The translations under genes and the position numbers were made by a program. Below, in pieces: positions 44,737-53,112 of a stretch of 64,000 nt of DNA. Under the pieces are notes generated by a model that saw only the letters and a list, made by a program, of their open reading frames with translations, was not told where the DNA came from and did not search any database. The stretch is from contig CAVTOR010000017.1 of the NCBI GenBank assembly GCA_963736235.1, forward strand, positions 1 through 64,000. Direction: 5' to 3'. The stretch is from CAVORB01 sp963736235 (GTDB taxonomy: Bacteria > Pseudomonadota > Gammaproteobacteria > Chromatiales > Chromatiaceae). Within the stretch, counting starts at the first letter, position 1, and each line of letters begins with the position of its first letter.

Positions 44737-46662
44737 GTGGATTCGATCGGCGACATCCTCGGACCCGAAGGGCTTCTTGCCTCCCGGCTGGAGGGCTTCG
44801 GCCACCGCCCGCAGCAGCAGGCCATGGCCGAGGCCGTGTCAGAGGTGCTCGCGAGCGGCGGCACCCTGATCTGCGAGGCCGGCACCGGCACCGGCAAGAC
44901 TTTCGCCTACCTGGTTCCGGCCCTGCTCTCCGGGCGCAAGGTCCTGGTCTCTACCGGCACTCGCAACCTTCAGGACCAGCTGTTTCATCGCGACATCCCC
45001 CTGGTGCGGGACCTGCTGAAGGCGCCGGTCCGGGTGGCGCTGCTCAAGGGAAGGTCCAACTACCTCTGCCTCTACCGGCTGGCCCTGGCCCTCGACGATC
45101 ATCGGCGCGTGCACCCGGAGATGCGCCGGCAGCTGCGGGCGGTCCGGGATTGGGCGACGGTGACCCGGAGCGGGGACGTGGCCGAGCTCGGGCTCCCCGA
45201 CGATGCGGCGGTGCTGCCCGCCGTAACCTCCACCAGCGACAACTGCCTGGGGCAGGACTGCCCGGAATGGACCCGCTGCCACCTCCTGGAGGCGCGCCGC
45301 GCGGCGCAGGCTGCGGATCTGGTCGTCATTAATCACCATCTCCTGTGCGCCGATATCGCCCTCAAGGACGAGGGTTTCGGTGAGATCCTCCCCGGGGCCG
45401 ACTGCATCGTGGTCGACGAGGCCCACCAGCTCCCGGAGGTGGCCAGCGGCTTCTTCGGCACCGCCGTGAGCGGCCGGCAATTGCTCGACCTGATCTCGGA
45501 CGTCGAGACCGCGTATCACGCCGAGGCGGGGGATATCCCCGAGCTCCTGGGCCGCGCGGAGGCGTTTCGGCGCGCGACGCTTGAGCTGCGGCTGGCCCTC
45601 GGTTCCGACGATTCGCGGCGCGGGCCCTGGCGGGAGCTCACCGCGAATGCCGACGCCAGCGCGGCTCTCGCGGCGGTTCGGGAGCGTCTCGGGGTCTTGC
45701 AGGAAGGGCTTGAGACCCTGCAGGGGCGAGGCAAAGGGCTCGACTCCTGCCTTGCGCGCGGCGGGGACCTCGCCGAGCGCCTCGCGTTGCTCGAAGAGGC
45801 GGGGGATGCGGAGGAGATCCGCTGGTTCGAGACGCACGGGCGGGGGTTTCGGCTCCATCAGACGCCGCTGGAGGTCTCGCATGTCTTCCAACCCTATCTT
45901 GAACGCCACCCGGCGGGCTGGGTGTTCACCTCGGCGACCCTTGCGGTGGGCGAAAGCTTCGACCATTTCGCCCGTCAGCTCGGCATCGGCGACGCCCGGA
46001 CCGAGCGCTGGGACAGCCCCTTCGACTATGCCCGCCAGGCCCTTTGGTTCGTGCCCCGTGGCATGCCGGATCCGTCGTCTCCGCAGTACGTGTCCGCGTT
46101 GGTCGAGCTTGCCGCGCACATCCTCGGTCTGAGCCGTGGGCGGGCCTTCCTCTTGTTCACCAGTCACCGCGCATTGAGGGAGGCGGCGGAACAGCTCGCG
46201 CCGCGCATCGACTATCCGCTGCTGGTCCAGGGCAGTGCGCCGCGCGCCGAGCTGCTGGAGCGTTTCCGACGCCTCGGCAACGCGGTGCTGCTGGGTACCG
46301 CGAGCTTCTGGGAGGGGGTGGACGTTCGCGGCGAGGCACTGTCCTGCGTCATGATCGACAAGCTGCCATTCGCGTCCCCCGGAGACCCCGTGCTCGCCGC
46401 GCGCATCGATGCCCTGCGCCAACGTGGCGGCAACCCGTTTCGGGATTTCCAACTGCCCCAGGCCGTGATCACCCTCAAACAAGGCGCGGGTCGTCTCATT
46501 CGCGACGCGAACGATCGGGGGGTCTTGGTCGTCTGCGATCCCCGCCTGCTCTCGCGCTCCTACGGTCACGCCTTCCTCAACAGCCTGCCCCCAATGGCCC
46601 GAACCCGGGAGCTGTCAGACGTGGACGCGTTCTTCAACCGGGCCGACACTGCGGCCGCTTGA
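44737..46662 (+). CDS. yoaA: DinG-family ATP-dependent helicase YoaA
   Basis: A 641-residue XPD-like DNA helicase. Walker A AGTGTGKT (about 48-55), DEAH box VVDEAHQLPE and the iron-sulfur cysteines C111, C170, C175 and C181 (NYLCLYR and DNCLGQDCPEWTRC) mark the YoaA/DinG group. The C-terminal half has HD2 motifs including QGAGRLIRDANDRG. It acts in DNA damage repair, binding DNA polymerase III chi subunit in E. coli. It starts with GTG 44737, 42 bases after the TPR gene. Confidence 0.9.
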   Translation: MDSIGDILGPEGLLASRLEGFGHRPQQQAMAEAVSEVLASGGTLICEAGTGTGKTFAYLVPALLSGRKVLVSTGTRNLQDQLFHRDIPLVRDLLKAPVRVALLKGRSNYLCLYRLALALDDHRRVHPEMRRQLRAVRDWATVTRSGDVAELGLPDDAAVLPAVTSTSDNCLGQDCPEWTRCHLLEARRAAQAADLVVINHHLLCADIALKDEGFGEILPGADCIVVDEAHQLPEVASGFFGTAVSGRQLLDLISDVETAYHAEAGDIPELLGRAEAFRRATLELRLALGSDDSRRGPWRELTANADASAALAAVRERLGVLQEGLETLQGRGKGLDSCLARGGDLAERLALLEEAGDAEEIRWFETHGRGFRLHQTPLEVSHVFQPYLERHPAGWVFTSATLAVGESFDHFARQLGIGDARTERWDSPFDYARQALWFVPRGMPDPSSPQYVSALVELAAHILGLSRGRAFLLFTSHRALREAAEQLAPRIDYPLLVQGSAPRAELLERFRRLGNAVLLGTASFWEGVDVRGEALSCVMIDKLPFASPGDPVLAARIDALRQRGGNPFRDFQLPQAVITLKQGAGRLIRDANDRGVLVVCDPRLLSRSYGHAFLNSLPPMARTRELSDVDAFFNRADTAAA

Positions 46663-46745
46663 TCGCCCCTCGGCCTTCCTCGACCGACGGAACGGCCACT
46701 CGGCGGCGCTCTTTCTTGCTCAGCTCAACTGGCGCGGTATTCGCA

Positions 46746-46767
46746 TGTCATTCATCAAAAAATGACA
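46746..46767. repeat. Perfect inverted repeat upstream of the hypothetical gene at 46818
   Basis: TGTCATT (46746-46752) and AATGACA (46761-46767) are perfect 7-bp arms around eight bases. It lies 50 bp before the next ATG, where an operator would be expected. Confidence 0.5.
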
Positions 46768-46817
46768 ATCCCTACACGAGCCATGGAATTGGCCGACACT
46801 ACCCGAGGCGCCACGCG

Positions 46818-47696
46818 ATGTACGAGAAACTTGATCTGTCCGATCCCGATCAACGGGTCTTCGCCCCCGGTGGGGGCGGACCCCAGGTCTATCATGAGCC
46901 GGAACCCAGTGTTCGCGAGGGTTATGACCGAACAGCCGGCCGCGCTGTAGTCGAGCTCATTGTCGAGCTTGAGTATCTCGCGCGCATCAAGAGCCCGCCC
47001 AATAAGCGGATTGCGCTGCTGAAGGTTCTGGAGCCGCGGGTGTTGAAGACCGGCGAAGGATTACCCAGCTTTGTCGCCTTGGCCAGACAATCTCGGGGAA
47101 ACGGGGTGGGACGACAGTCTCTCGCGCAAAGGCTCTACCGCCTGTTGTCGAAGAACTTGAAGACGACGCTCGAGGACTTTGATCGTTCGCCGCTTGTGTT
47201 CGCAGATGCGGCTGGCGACCAGAGGTCATGGCTGGTGCGCAGTCTGTTCCGTCTGTTTGGCCGCGAGGTCGAGTACAGTGTCCAGTGCAACCGAGCCTGG
47301 CCGCCATCCCTGTGGCGCGAGATCCACGACCTCTATCTGTACCTGAGCTCACGGCGGGACATCGACTTCGACCCGGACGACACGGTTCCGGGCGGCGCCT
47401 TCGATCCTGAACAGGAGTACAAGCGCTTGCTGCTGCTTGGGCTTGTAAAGGAATTCGGCTGCCGGATCGATGCTTCCTCCACACCCCTCCGCAGCTTGCG
47501 GGCCTGGGCGCGGGAAAGCCTCCTGCATGAACCGCGGGTGTTCGCCGGCACTTTCAACCTGTGCGTGGTGGACATCTTCTGCGACGAGCCGCCCCGGCAG
47601 CACGCCGCCGCGCTTGATCCAGGCTTCAGCGGTTGGGTACTGGAACCTGCGCAGGGCTTCCTCGATTACTGCGCCGACTGCTCCACTTTCCGGTAA
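46818..47696 (+). CDS. Hypothetical soluble protein (292 aa)
   Basis: Unrecognised. It opens with MYEKLDLSDPDQRVFAPGGG and is mostly alpha-helical with many Arg/Leu helices. A segment AWPPSLWREIHDLYLYLS (about 165) resembles the helical N-terminal regions of some large c-di-GMP (PilZ) receptor proteins, but no PilZ domain follows before the stop, so this similarity is weak. The start is chosen because upstream sequence in the same frame is the shadow of yoaA. An inverted repeat lies in the putative control region. Confidence 0.6.
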   Translation: MYEKLDLSDPDQRVFAPGGGGPQVYHEPEPSVREGYDRTAGRAVVELIVELEYLARIKSPPNKRIALLKVLEPRVLKTGEGLPSFVALARQSRGNGVGRQSLAQRLYRLLSKNLKTTLEDFDRSPLVFADAAGDQRSWLVRSLFRLFGREVEYSVQCNRAWPPSLWREIHDLYLYLSSRRDIDFDPDDTVPGGAFDPEQEYKRLLLLGLVKEFGCRIDASSTPLRSLRAWARESLLHEPRVFAGTFNLCVVDIFCDEPPRQHAAALDPGFSGWVLEPAQGFLDYCADCSTFR

Positions 47697-47751
47697 GACA
47701 TCATTCCCCACGCCGGGCAGGATCAATCCCTCCCGGCCGTCGTCCACCGCC

Positions 47752-47771
47752 GGGGACCAACCTTGGTCCCC
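47752..47771. other. Perfect 20-bp palindrome between genes
   Basis: GGGGACCAA and TTGGTCCCC are separated by only CC, so the hairpin would be GGGGACC, a six-base loop, GGTCCCC. It sits 56 bases after the hypothetical gene and 175 bases before tsaB; no T-tract follows. It may be a terminator of an unusual type or an operator. Confidence 0.45.
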
Positions 47772-47945
47772 GGGTTATCAGCTACCGCTCCGTGCCCTTG
47801 ACGTTGCACCAGTGTTGGTGGGACCGCGCGGAGGTGCGCCCTCGCCTCGAAGGCGGTCGCCGATGCTCTGGGCCAGCGTCTGGGATGCTACACTGCGGCC
47901 TCTGCAACTGTCGGGTCCCCGCGCCTCGCCATCCTGTTGCCTCCG

Positions 47946-48623
47946 ATGAAGCTGTTGGCCATCGATACCTCTGCTGACGCCTGTTCCGCCGCCCTGCTGG
48001 TGGGGTCTGAGATACGGCAGCGTCTGTTGGTGGAGCCGCGCCGCCACGGCGAGCTGATCCTCGGCATGATGAACGCGCTGCTCGCCGAGGCCGAGTTCTC
48101 CTTGCCGTCCCTCGACGCCCTTGCCTTCGGCCGCGGTCCTGGATCATTCACGGGCGTGCGCATCGCCACCTCCGTGGTTCAGGGCGCCGCATTCGGCGCT
48201 GATCTTCCAGTGGTGCCTGTATCGACTCTCGCCGCCCTAGCGCAGGGACATCGACGTACGCACGGGATCGAGCTCAGCCTGCCTGCCCTTGATGCGCGCA
48301 TGGGCGAGGTCTACTGGGGTTGTTACCGGCTCAGCAGCGCGGGGCTGATGGAGCCCGACGGAATCGAGGAGGTTGCTTCTCCGGCGCAGGTCTCCCTGCC
48401 GGGGGATGGGCTCTGGCACGGGGCGGGCAGCGGCTGGCTAGTCCATGACGCGGTTCTGCGCGACCGTCTGGGTGATCTACTGCAGGGGGTTTCTCCCGAT
48501 GTCATCTGCGAGGCTCGGGACATCGCGGTGCTCGCCGCCGCCGACTTCGCGGCGGGCCGTTGCGTTGCTTCCGAGCGCGCGCTACCCGTCTATCTGCGTG
48601 ATCGGGTGACGGCGGGAGTCTAG
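47946..48623 (+). CDS. tsaB: tRNA threonylcarbamoyladenosine biosynthesis protein TsaB
   Basis: A 225-residue ASKHA-fold partner of TsaD and TsaE in making t6A on ANN-decoding tRNAs. It begins MKLLAIDTSADACSAALLVG and has the family helix GRGPGSFTGVRIA (about 61-73), and ALDARMGEVYWG. It lacks the metal-binding His residues of TsaD, as usual for TsaB. I start it at ATG 47946; three upstream codons are open. It is followed convergently by a small membrane protein gene. Confidence 0.92.
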   Translation: MKLLAIDTSADACSAALLVGSEIRQRLLVEPRRHGELILGMMNALLAEAEFSLPSLDALAFGRGPGSFTGVRIATSVVQGAAFGADLPVVPVSTLAALAQGHRRTHGIELSLPALDARMGEVYWGCYRLSSAGLMEPDGIEEVASPAQVSLPGDGLWHGAGSGWLVHDAVLRDRLGDLLQGVSPDVICEARDIAVLAAADFAAGRCVASERALPVYLRDRVTAGV

Positions 48624-48654
48624 ACCATCTTTGCGGCTCAGAGCTTGCGTTCTG

Positions 48655-48912
48655 TCAGTGAACTGAGTCGTGCGAATGACCGGCATGCTCCTGACCTTTG
48701 TGGCGGCAGTGACGCCGCATACAGCTGAGCACATAGTGCAGCAGGGTGCCGCCGACTGCCGTGAAGGCCGCGGCACTGCCCGCGATCTGCCCGAGGATTC
48801 CGAGCTGTGAGTAAGAAAGTGTCAGCCATGTAACGAAGGCGCTGACGCTCGCGAGGAAGAACACCATGACGAACGGCCACGGAGAGTTACTGCATTCCGG
48901 GCAAAGTTTCAT
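48655..48912 (-). CDS. Small membrane protein with Cys pair and His-rich tail
   Basis: An 85-residue protein. It starts MKLCPECSNSPWPFVMVFFL with a CPEC pair, has two hydrophobic segments (PFVMVFFLASVSAFVTWLTL and QIAGSAAAFTAVGGTLLHYV) and a His/Cys-rich C-terminus (MRRHCRHKGQEHAGHSHDSV). The zinc-ribbon-like start and HAGHSHDSVH end suggest metal binding, perhaps in a membrane metal-handling role. No family recognised. The rest of the longer open frame upstream is non-coding. Confidence 0.65.
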   Translation of the reverse strand: MKLCPECSNSPWPFVMVFFLASVSAFVTWLTLSYSQLGILGQIAGSAAAFTAVGGTLLHYVLSCMRRHCRHKGQEHAGHSHDSVH

Positions 48913-49111
48913 GTCGGTACTCCACAGGCTACGACCATAGTGTATACGCCCGGGGTTGGTCTGGTTAGTGCGGGGGGGCCCCGGTATCGTTTCCTGTCGG
49001 CGGCATGGGGTGTCGGCTCCAGCCGCGACGGCGAGTGGCTGGTCAGGTTCCCCTTTGGACGGCGAATCAGCAGCGTTTCCCATGAGAAAAGAAGAGATAG
49101 GGGAGCCTTGG

Positions 49112-49597
49112 ATGCCCGTTGAAGATGCCGGTGACCGGGCCTTCATGCGCGAGGCGCTTTCTCTCGCTCGCCGCGGCGTGGGGGAGGGCGCGGGGGGGCC
49201 ATTCGGCGCCTTGGTGGTCCGCGAAGGGCGCGTTCTGGGGCGTGGCTGGAACAGGGTCATCGCGGATCGCGATCCGACCGCTCACGCGGAGCTGGTGGCC
49301 ATTCGCGATGCATGCAAGGCGATCGGCGCCTTCCAACTCAGCGGCGCCACGCTTTACAGCACTTGCGAGCCTTGTCCCATGTGCGGTGCGGCCGCCTACT
49401 GGGCGCGTGTGGGCCGGGTGGTGTTCGCCGCGGGCATGGCCGATGCCGCCGCGATCGGGTTCGATGACGGCCGCATCCGGGAGGCGCTGGCGACGGGGGC
49501 GGGAACTCTGCGTCTCCCCATGCGGCAACTCATGCGGGACGAGGCGCTGGAGGTATTCCGTTTGTGGCAGGGAAGCCCGCTTCGGGTCGACTATTGA
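49112..49597 (+). CDS. Nucleoside deaminase of the CMP/dCMP-TadA family
   Basis: A 161-residue zinc deaminase. The zinc ligands and catalytic Glu are H58-A-E60 and C88-P-M-C91 (CEPCPMCGAAAYWARVG). The overall pattern is close to guanine deaminase/TadA-like enzymes that deaminate free bases, and the gene is short for a tRNA-specific TadA. AGGGGAG just before ATG 49112 selects this start over an upstream ATG at 49082. It converges on the coiled-coil gene with only ten bases between stops. Confidence 0.87.
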   Translation: MPVEDAGDRAFMREALSLARRGVGEGAGGPFGALVVREGRVLGRGWNRVIADRDPTAHAELVAIRDACKAIGAFQLSGATLYSTCEPCPMCGAAAYWARVGRVVFAAGMADAAAIGFDDGRIREALATGAGTLRLPMRQLMRDEALEVFRLWQGSPLRVDY

Positions 49598-49607
49598 ACG
49601 ATCCGGC

Positions 49608-50879
49608 CTATTGCGTCGCTTCAGACTCGTCTCCGTTCGTCGCGGGCTGGTCTCGATAGTAATAGTCGTACTTGCCGTGCAGCGCGTTGGTGAAGCGCCA
49701 GGCGTCGTCGTGGCTCAGCCCGCTGTCCTCGGGGAAGATGACCTTGATATACAGGCCTTCCTCGTGCTCACGGCTGATTTTGCCGAGCCTCAGGTCCAGC
49801 TCGTCCCGCGAGACGGGTTGGAAACCGCTCTCGCCCGGTTCGCGAATGCGGATGTCCGCGCGTCCGCCGACCTTCGCATAGCGAACCTCGACGAGGTAAC
49901 GTCCGGTCGGTGTGCGTGCCGGGCGCACCAGCCGCTCGTAACGCTGCTGGAGCTGACCATAGTCCGCGGTGAGCTCAGCGTGGCCGCGCTCGGCGGTCTC
50001 GAGCTTGTCGAGCACCCCCGAAAGCTCCGCGACCCGCTCTACGTACGCCGCGCGCAGCTGTTCGAGCGTGTCCTCGAGCTGCCGGCGGCGCGTGCTCGCC
50101 TGCTCGGCTGCCTCCCGGCTCGCGGTATGGAGGGAGGCCAGCTCGCGACGGTCTGCCTCTAGCCTGTCGATCTCCCGCGCCTGCGCCTCGCCCTCGGTCT
50201 CGAGCCGCGCCAGGCTCGCTTCCCGGTCGCTGAGGCGGGCGGACAAGTCGGTCAGTTCGGCCTCGCGCTCATTCCGCTGCGCCTCCAGCTGCTGCCCAAC
50301 CGCCACAAGCTCCTGGATTTGCCGGGCCTGCGTTTCGGTGAACTCCGTCGCGCGCTCCAGCGCCTGTTGCCGGGTTTCCGCGAGCTCTCTGGCTGCGGCG
50401 TTGGCGTCCTCGATCGACGCCAGCCGCTCGCGCTCCTCGCCGAGCGAGGCGAGTGCCTCCTCGGCGCGTTTGCGTTGCGCCTCCAAGTCGTCGGTCAGGA
50501 TTCGGCGCTCGTTGGCCAGGGTACCGATCTGCTCGCGCGCGGCGGCCAACGCCCGATCCTGCGCCGTGCGATCGTTCTCCAGCGCGTCTATGCGGCCGCG
50601 CAGACGGGTGACCTCGGCCGTGGCGTTGGCAAGGCCCTCGGACAACGACGCCCGCTCCCGTTCCCTGACGCGGAGCTGCTCGGCCGCCTGACGCTCTGCC
50701 GCCATGGTGCTGCGCAGGTCCGCCACCAGATCCATATTGCGCACAAGCAGGATCAGCATCGCGAGCAGGAAGATCATGACGATGACCGTCATGACGTCGG
50801 TGAACGAGGGCCAGAAGCTCTCGGCGGTCTGGTCCCGCTGGTGGTTCAGCCGCAGGTCCGCGAATCCCTGTTCGCTCAT
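49608..50879 (-). CDS. MotB/TolR-like stator protein with a long coiled-coil stalk
   Basis: A 423-residue protein. One membrane helix near the N-terminus is of MotB/ExbD/TolR kind with the proton-carrying Asp D28 (WPSFTDVMTVIVMIFLLAML). Then about 270 residues of continuous coiled coil (residues 55-330) occupy the likely periplasmic side, ending in a compact beta-rich domain (about 335-415; GRYLVEVRYAKVGGRADIRI, EGLYIKVIFPEDSG). There is no OmpA peptidoglycan-binding domain, unlike MotB or ZorB. It overlaps the MotA/TolQ-like gene by four bases (ATGA). Function unknown; a proton-driven pulling or rotating machine is inferred. Confidence 0.75.
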   Translation of the reverse strand: MSEQGFADLRLNHQRDQTAESFWPSFTDVMTVIVMIFLLAMLILLVRNMDLVADLRSTMAAERQAAEQLRVRERERASLSEGLANATAEVTRLRGRIDALENDRTAQDRALAAAREQIGTLANERRILTDDLEAQRKRAEEALASLGEERERLASIEDANAAARELAETRQQALERATEFTETQARQIQELVAVGQQLEAQRNEREAELTDLSARLSDREASLARLETEGEAQAREIDRLEADRRELASLHTASREAAEQASTRRRQLEDTLEQLRAAYVERVAELSGVLDKLETAERGHAELTADYGQLQQRYERLVRPARTPTGRYLVEVRYAKVGGRADIRIREPGESGFQPVSRDELDLRLGKISREHEEGLYIKVIFPEDSGLSHDDAWRFTNALHGKYDYYYRDQPATNGDESEATQ

Positions 50880-51811
50880 GGCCCCCGTTCCGTGGGCAGG
50901 CGGAAGCCGGCGCGCAGGATGTCCTCGATCTTGCGCACGTCCCCGGCCACGCTGCCCATTTTCTCCCGGTAACTGGTAAGGGTGTTCAGCAGGTTGAGCT
51001 CGATGGCCTCGAAGGTGCGCTGCGACTGCTCCATGCGCTTGACCAGCTCGGCAATGGACACCATGAGCTCGGCGAACCGGTTCAGCACGCCCTCGACGCG
51101 TACTTCGAAACGCGGCACCAGGTACACGGCGGTCACGTGCTCGATGTCGCCGAGAAACCGGGTCTGGACGTCGCCCAGCTTCAGGTTGAAGTAGCCGAAA
51201 TAGAGATAGCAGAGGATCGCCGTGATGGTGGTGGACAAGGCGGTGGACATGCCATGCACTACCAGTCCCATGCCGCCGCTGTCGACCGCGGACTCCAGCA
51301 TGTCCGATGCCCCGACCAGGGCGATGGACAACGCGAGCACCGTGCCGAGGACGCCGGTCAGGATCAGGATGTTCGCCACGAAGCGGGGGAAGCTCGCGCG
51401 CGTGCTTTCGCCCGCCACCAGGGCCGAGGCCAGGGCGCCCTGGTTGATCGGCGCATGGCTCTCGGCTAGTCTCGCCAAAGCCCGGTAGCGGCGGTGAATG
51501 ACGCTGTGGGACGCGACGCCGTCGAGCGGCGTTTTCGCGCCCGCCTCCAGGTTGTCGAGCAAGCGGCGCAGCGCGCGCTCCTCTCGGGCGTAGTGCAGCA
51601 GGATGGCCACCATCTTGAGCACGCCGGCCGCGAACAGGGCCAGGATGAACCCGTTGGCGGCGATCCCCAGCGGCGTGATCTGGTCACGCAGGTAGACATC
51701 ATTGAGCAGGTCGTATTTCCACACCGCCAGGGCGACGGCCAATACCCCCGTCAAGATCATCCTCAGCAGGATGTTCAGGCTATATCCGGGGCGCAGATCC
51801 AGCGTGTCCAA
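50876..51811 (-). CDS. MotA/TolQ/ExbB-like proton channel subunit
   Basis: A 311-residue membrane protein with about four membrane segments: LLRMILTGVLAVALAVW, then GFILALFAAGVLKMVAILL, FVANILILTGVLGTVLALSI and LSTTITAILCYLYFGYFNL, followed by a helical C-terminal part (about 225-311) ending in LNTLTSYREKMGSVAGDV. The Thr/Ser-rich third/fourth helices resemble the proton path of MotA/TolQ. TTG 51811 is preceded by GGAGAATC; the longer frame upstream lacks a signal. With the next gene it forms a two-gene motor operon. Divergent from the glycerate kinase gene. Confidence 0.75.
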   Translation of the reverse strand: MDTLDLRPGYSLNILLRMILTGVLAVALAVWKYDLLNDVYLRDQITPLGIAANGFILALFAAGVLKMVAILLHYAREERALRRLLDNLEAGAKTPLDGVASHSVIHRRYRALARLAESHAPINQGALASALVAGESTRASFPRFVANILILTGVLGTVLALSIALVGASDMLESAVDSGGMGLVVHGMSTALSTTITAILCYLYFGYFNLKLGDVQTRFLGDIEHVTAVYLVPRFEVRVEGVLNRFAELMVSIAELVKRMEQSQRTFEAIELNLLNTLTSYREKMGSVAGDVRKIEDILRAGFRLPTERGP

Positions 51812-51876
51812 GCGAGATTCTCCGGGCGTTTCGATCCGATGAAGGCTATCACACTCCGTCTCCGAAGAGGCCCAGG

Positions 51877-53112
51877 ATGAGGGTTGCGCGGGACCCCCGG
51901 CGACTGCTGCAGGACATGCTGCAGGGGGCGCTTCAGGCGGTGGGCGGGGCAAGCGCGGTGCGCCGCGTTCTCGAGTCGGCCCCGATCGGCTCTCCGGTGC
52001 GCATCATTGCCGTGGGCAAGGCGGCACAGGCCATGGCCGAGGGGGCTTGCGCGGTCCTCGGCGCCAAGGTCCGGGGTGGCCTGGTGATCTCGAAGCCCGG
52101 ACATCTGGCTCCGCAGCGGCTCGCCCGCTGTGGGTTGGAGACCGCGGTGGGTGGTCATCCGATCCCCACCGCGGGCAGTCTGGAGGCCGGTCAGCGGCTG
52201 ATCGACGCCGTTGGGCGGGCGGACGACGCCGGGCTGCTGTTCCTCATCTCCGGCGGCGCTTCCAGCCTGGTGGAAGTGCCGGCGACCGGTCTGGGCCTGG
52301 CCGATCTGGAGCGCATCAACCGTTGGCTGCTTGGCAGTGGGCTCGCCATCGACGCCATGAACCTGGTGCGCAAGTCGGTCTCCCGGATCAAGGGCGGGGG
52401 CCTGCTGAACCTGCTCACGGGCGGGGAAGTGCGGGTGCTGGCCATCTCGGACGTGCCCGGGGACGATCCGTCGGCGATCGGCTCCGGGCTGCTGGTTCCG
52501 GAGCCGGGTCTTGCCGAACGGGTGGCGGGGCTTTCGTTGCCCGACTGGCTGAGGTCCATGGTCGACCGGGGTTTGGCCGAGCGCCACGGGATGCCAGGGC
52601 ACGGCCCGCCGGTCGAACTCGCGGCGACCCTGGAAATGGCCAAACGAGCCGCCGCCGAGGCCGCCGCGGAGTCGGACCTGGCGGTGCGGGTCGAAGAGCG
52701 CCTGGTGGAGGGCGACGCCGCCCCGCGGGGGCGCGAACTGGCGCGCGCACTGGCGCAGGGTCCGCGGGGCATCCGCGTCTGGGGAGGAGAGACCACCGTG
52801 TGCTTGCCGGAGCGACCGGGGCGCGGCGGGCGCAATCAACACCTGGCGCTGGCGGCGGCGACGGAGATCGCCGGCCGGGAGGACTGCTTTCTTTTGAGCT
52901 GCGGCACGGATGGAACGGACGGCCCGACCGACGACGCCGGTGCCCTGGTGGACGGGGGCACCCTGGCGCGCGCCGCGCTGGACGGGCTGGACGCCGACGA
53001 ATGCCTGGCCAATGCGGATTCCGGTACCCTGCTCGCGGCTAGCGGCGACCTGATCGACACCGGACCGACCGGGACCAATGTTATGGATCTGATCCTGGGG
53101 CTGCGGCTGTGA
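51877..53112 (+). CDS. Glycerate 2-kinase (MOFRL/DUF4147 family)
   Basis: A 411-residue enzyme of the GckA/TtuD type that phosphorylates glycerate at carbon 2, a step in glyoxylate/serine or hydroxypyruvate use. The N-terminal DUF4147 region has VGKAAQAMAEGA, GGHPIPTAGSLEAGQRL and LISGGASSL with RKSVSRIKGGGLL; the C-terminal MOFRL domain has CGTDGTDGPTDDAGA and DSGTLLAASGDLIDTGPTG. It overlaps the DUF455 gene (GTGA), so they are translationally coupled. In an autotroph it would salvage photorespiratory-type glycolate products. Confidence 0.88.
   Translation: MRVARDPRRLLQDMLQGALQAVGGASAVRRVLESAPIGSPVRIIAVGKAAQAMAEGACAVLGAKVRGGLVISKPGHLAPQRLARCGLETAVGGHPIPTAGSLEAGQRLIDAVGRADDAGLLFLISGGASSLVEVPATGLGLADLERINRWLLGSGLAIDAMNLVRKSVSRIKGGGLLNLLTGGEVRVLAISDVPGDDPSAIGSGLLVPEPGLAERVAGLSLPDWLRSMVDRGLAERHGMPGHGPPVELAATLEMAKRAAAEAAAESDLAVRVEERLVEGDAAPRGRELARALAQGPRGIRVWGGETTVCLPERPGRGGRNQHLALAAATEIAGREDCFLLSCGTDGTDGPTDDAGALVDGGTLARAALDGLDADECLANADSGTLLAASGDLIDTGPTGTNVMDLILGLRL

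Noticed and set aside
38071..46795. Shared 13-mer ATTGGCCGACACT at about 38074 and 46788
   Set aside because: Matches of this length are expected by chance in 64 kb, and the flanks do not match, so it is not a supported repeat.
49608..51811. Zorya anti-phage system
   Set aside because: The channel and stator pair resembles ZorAB, but the stator lacks the OmpA-type domain and no ZorC, ZorD or ZorE genes are nearby; only a motor relationship is supported.
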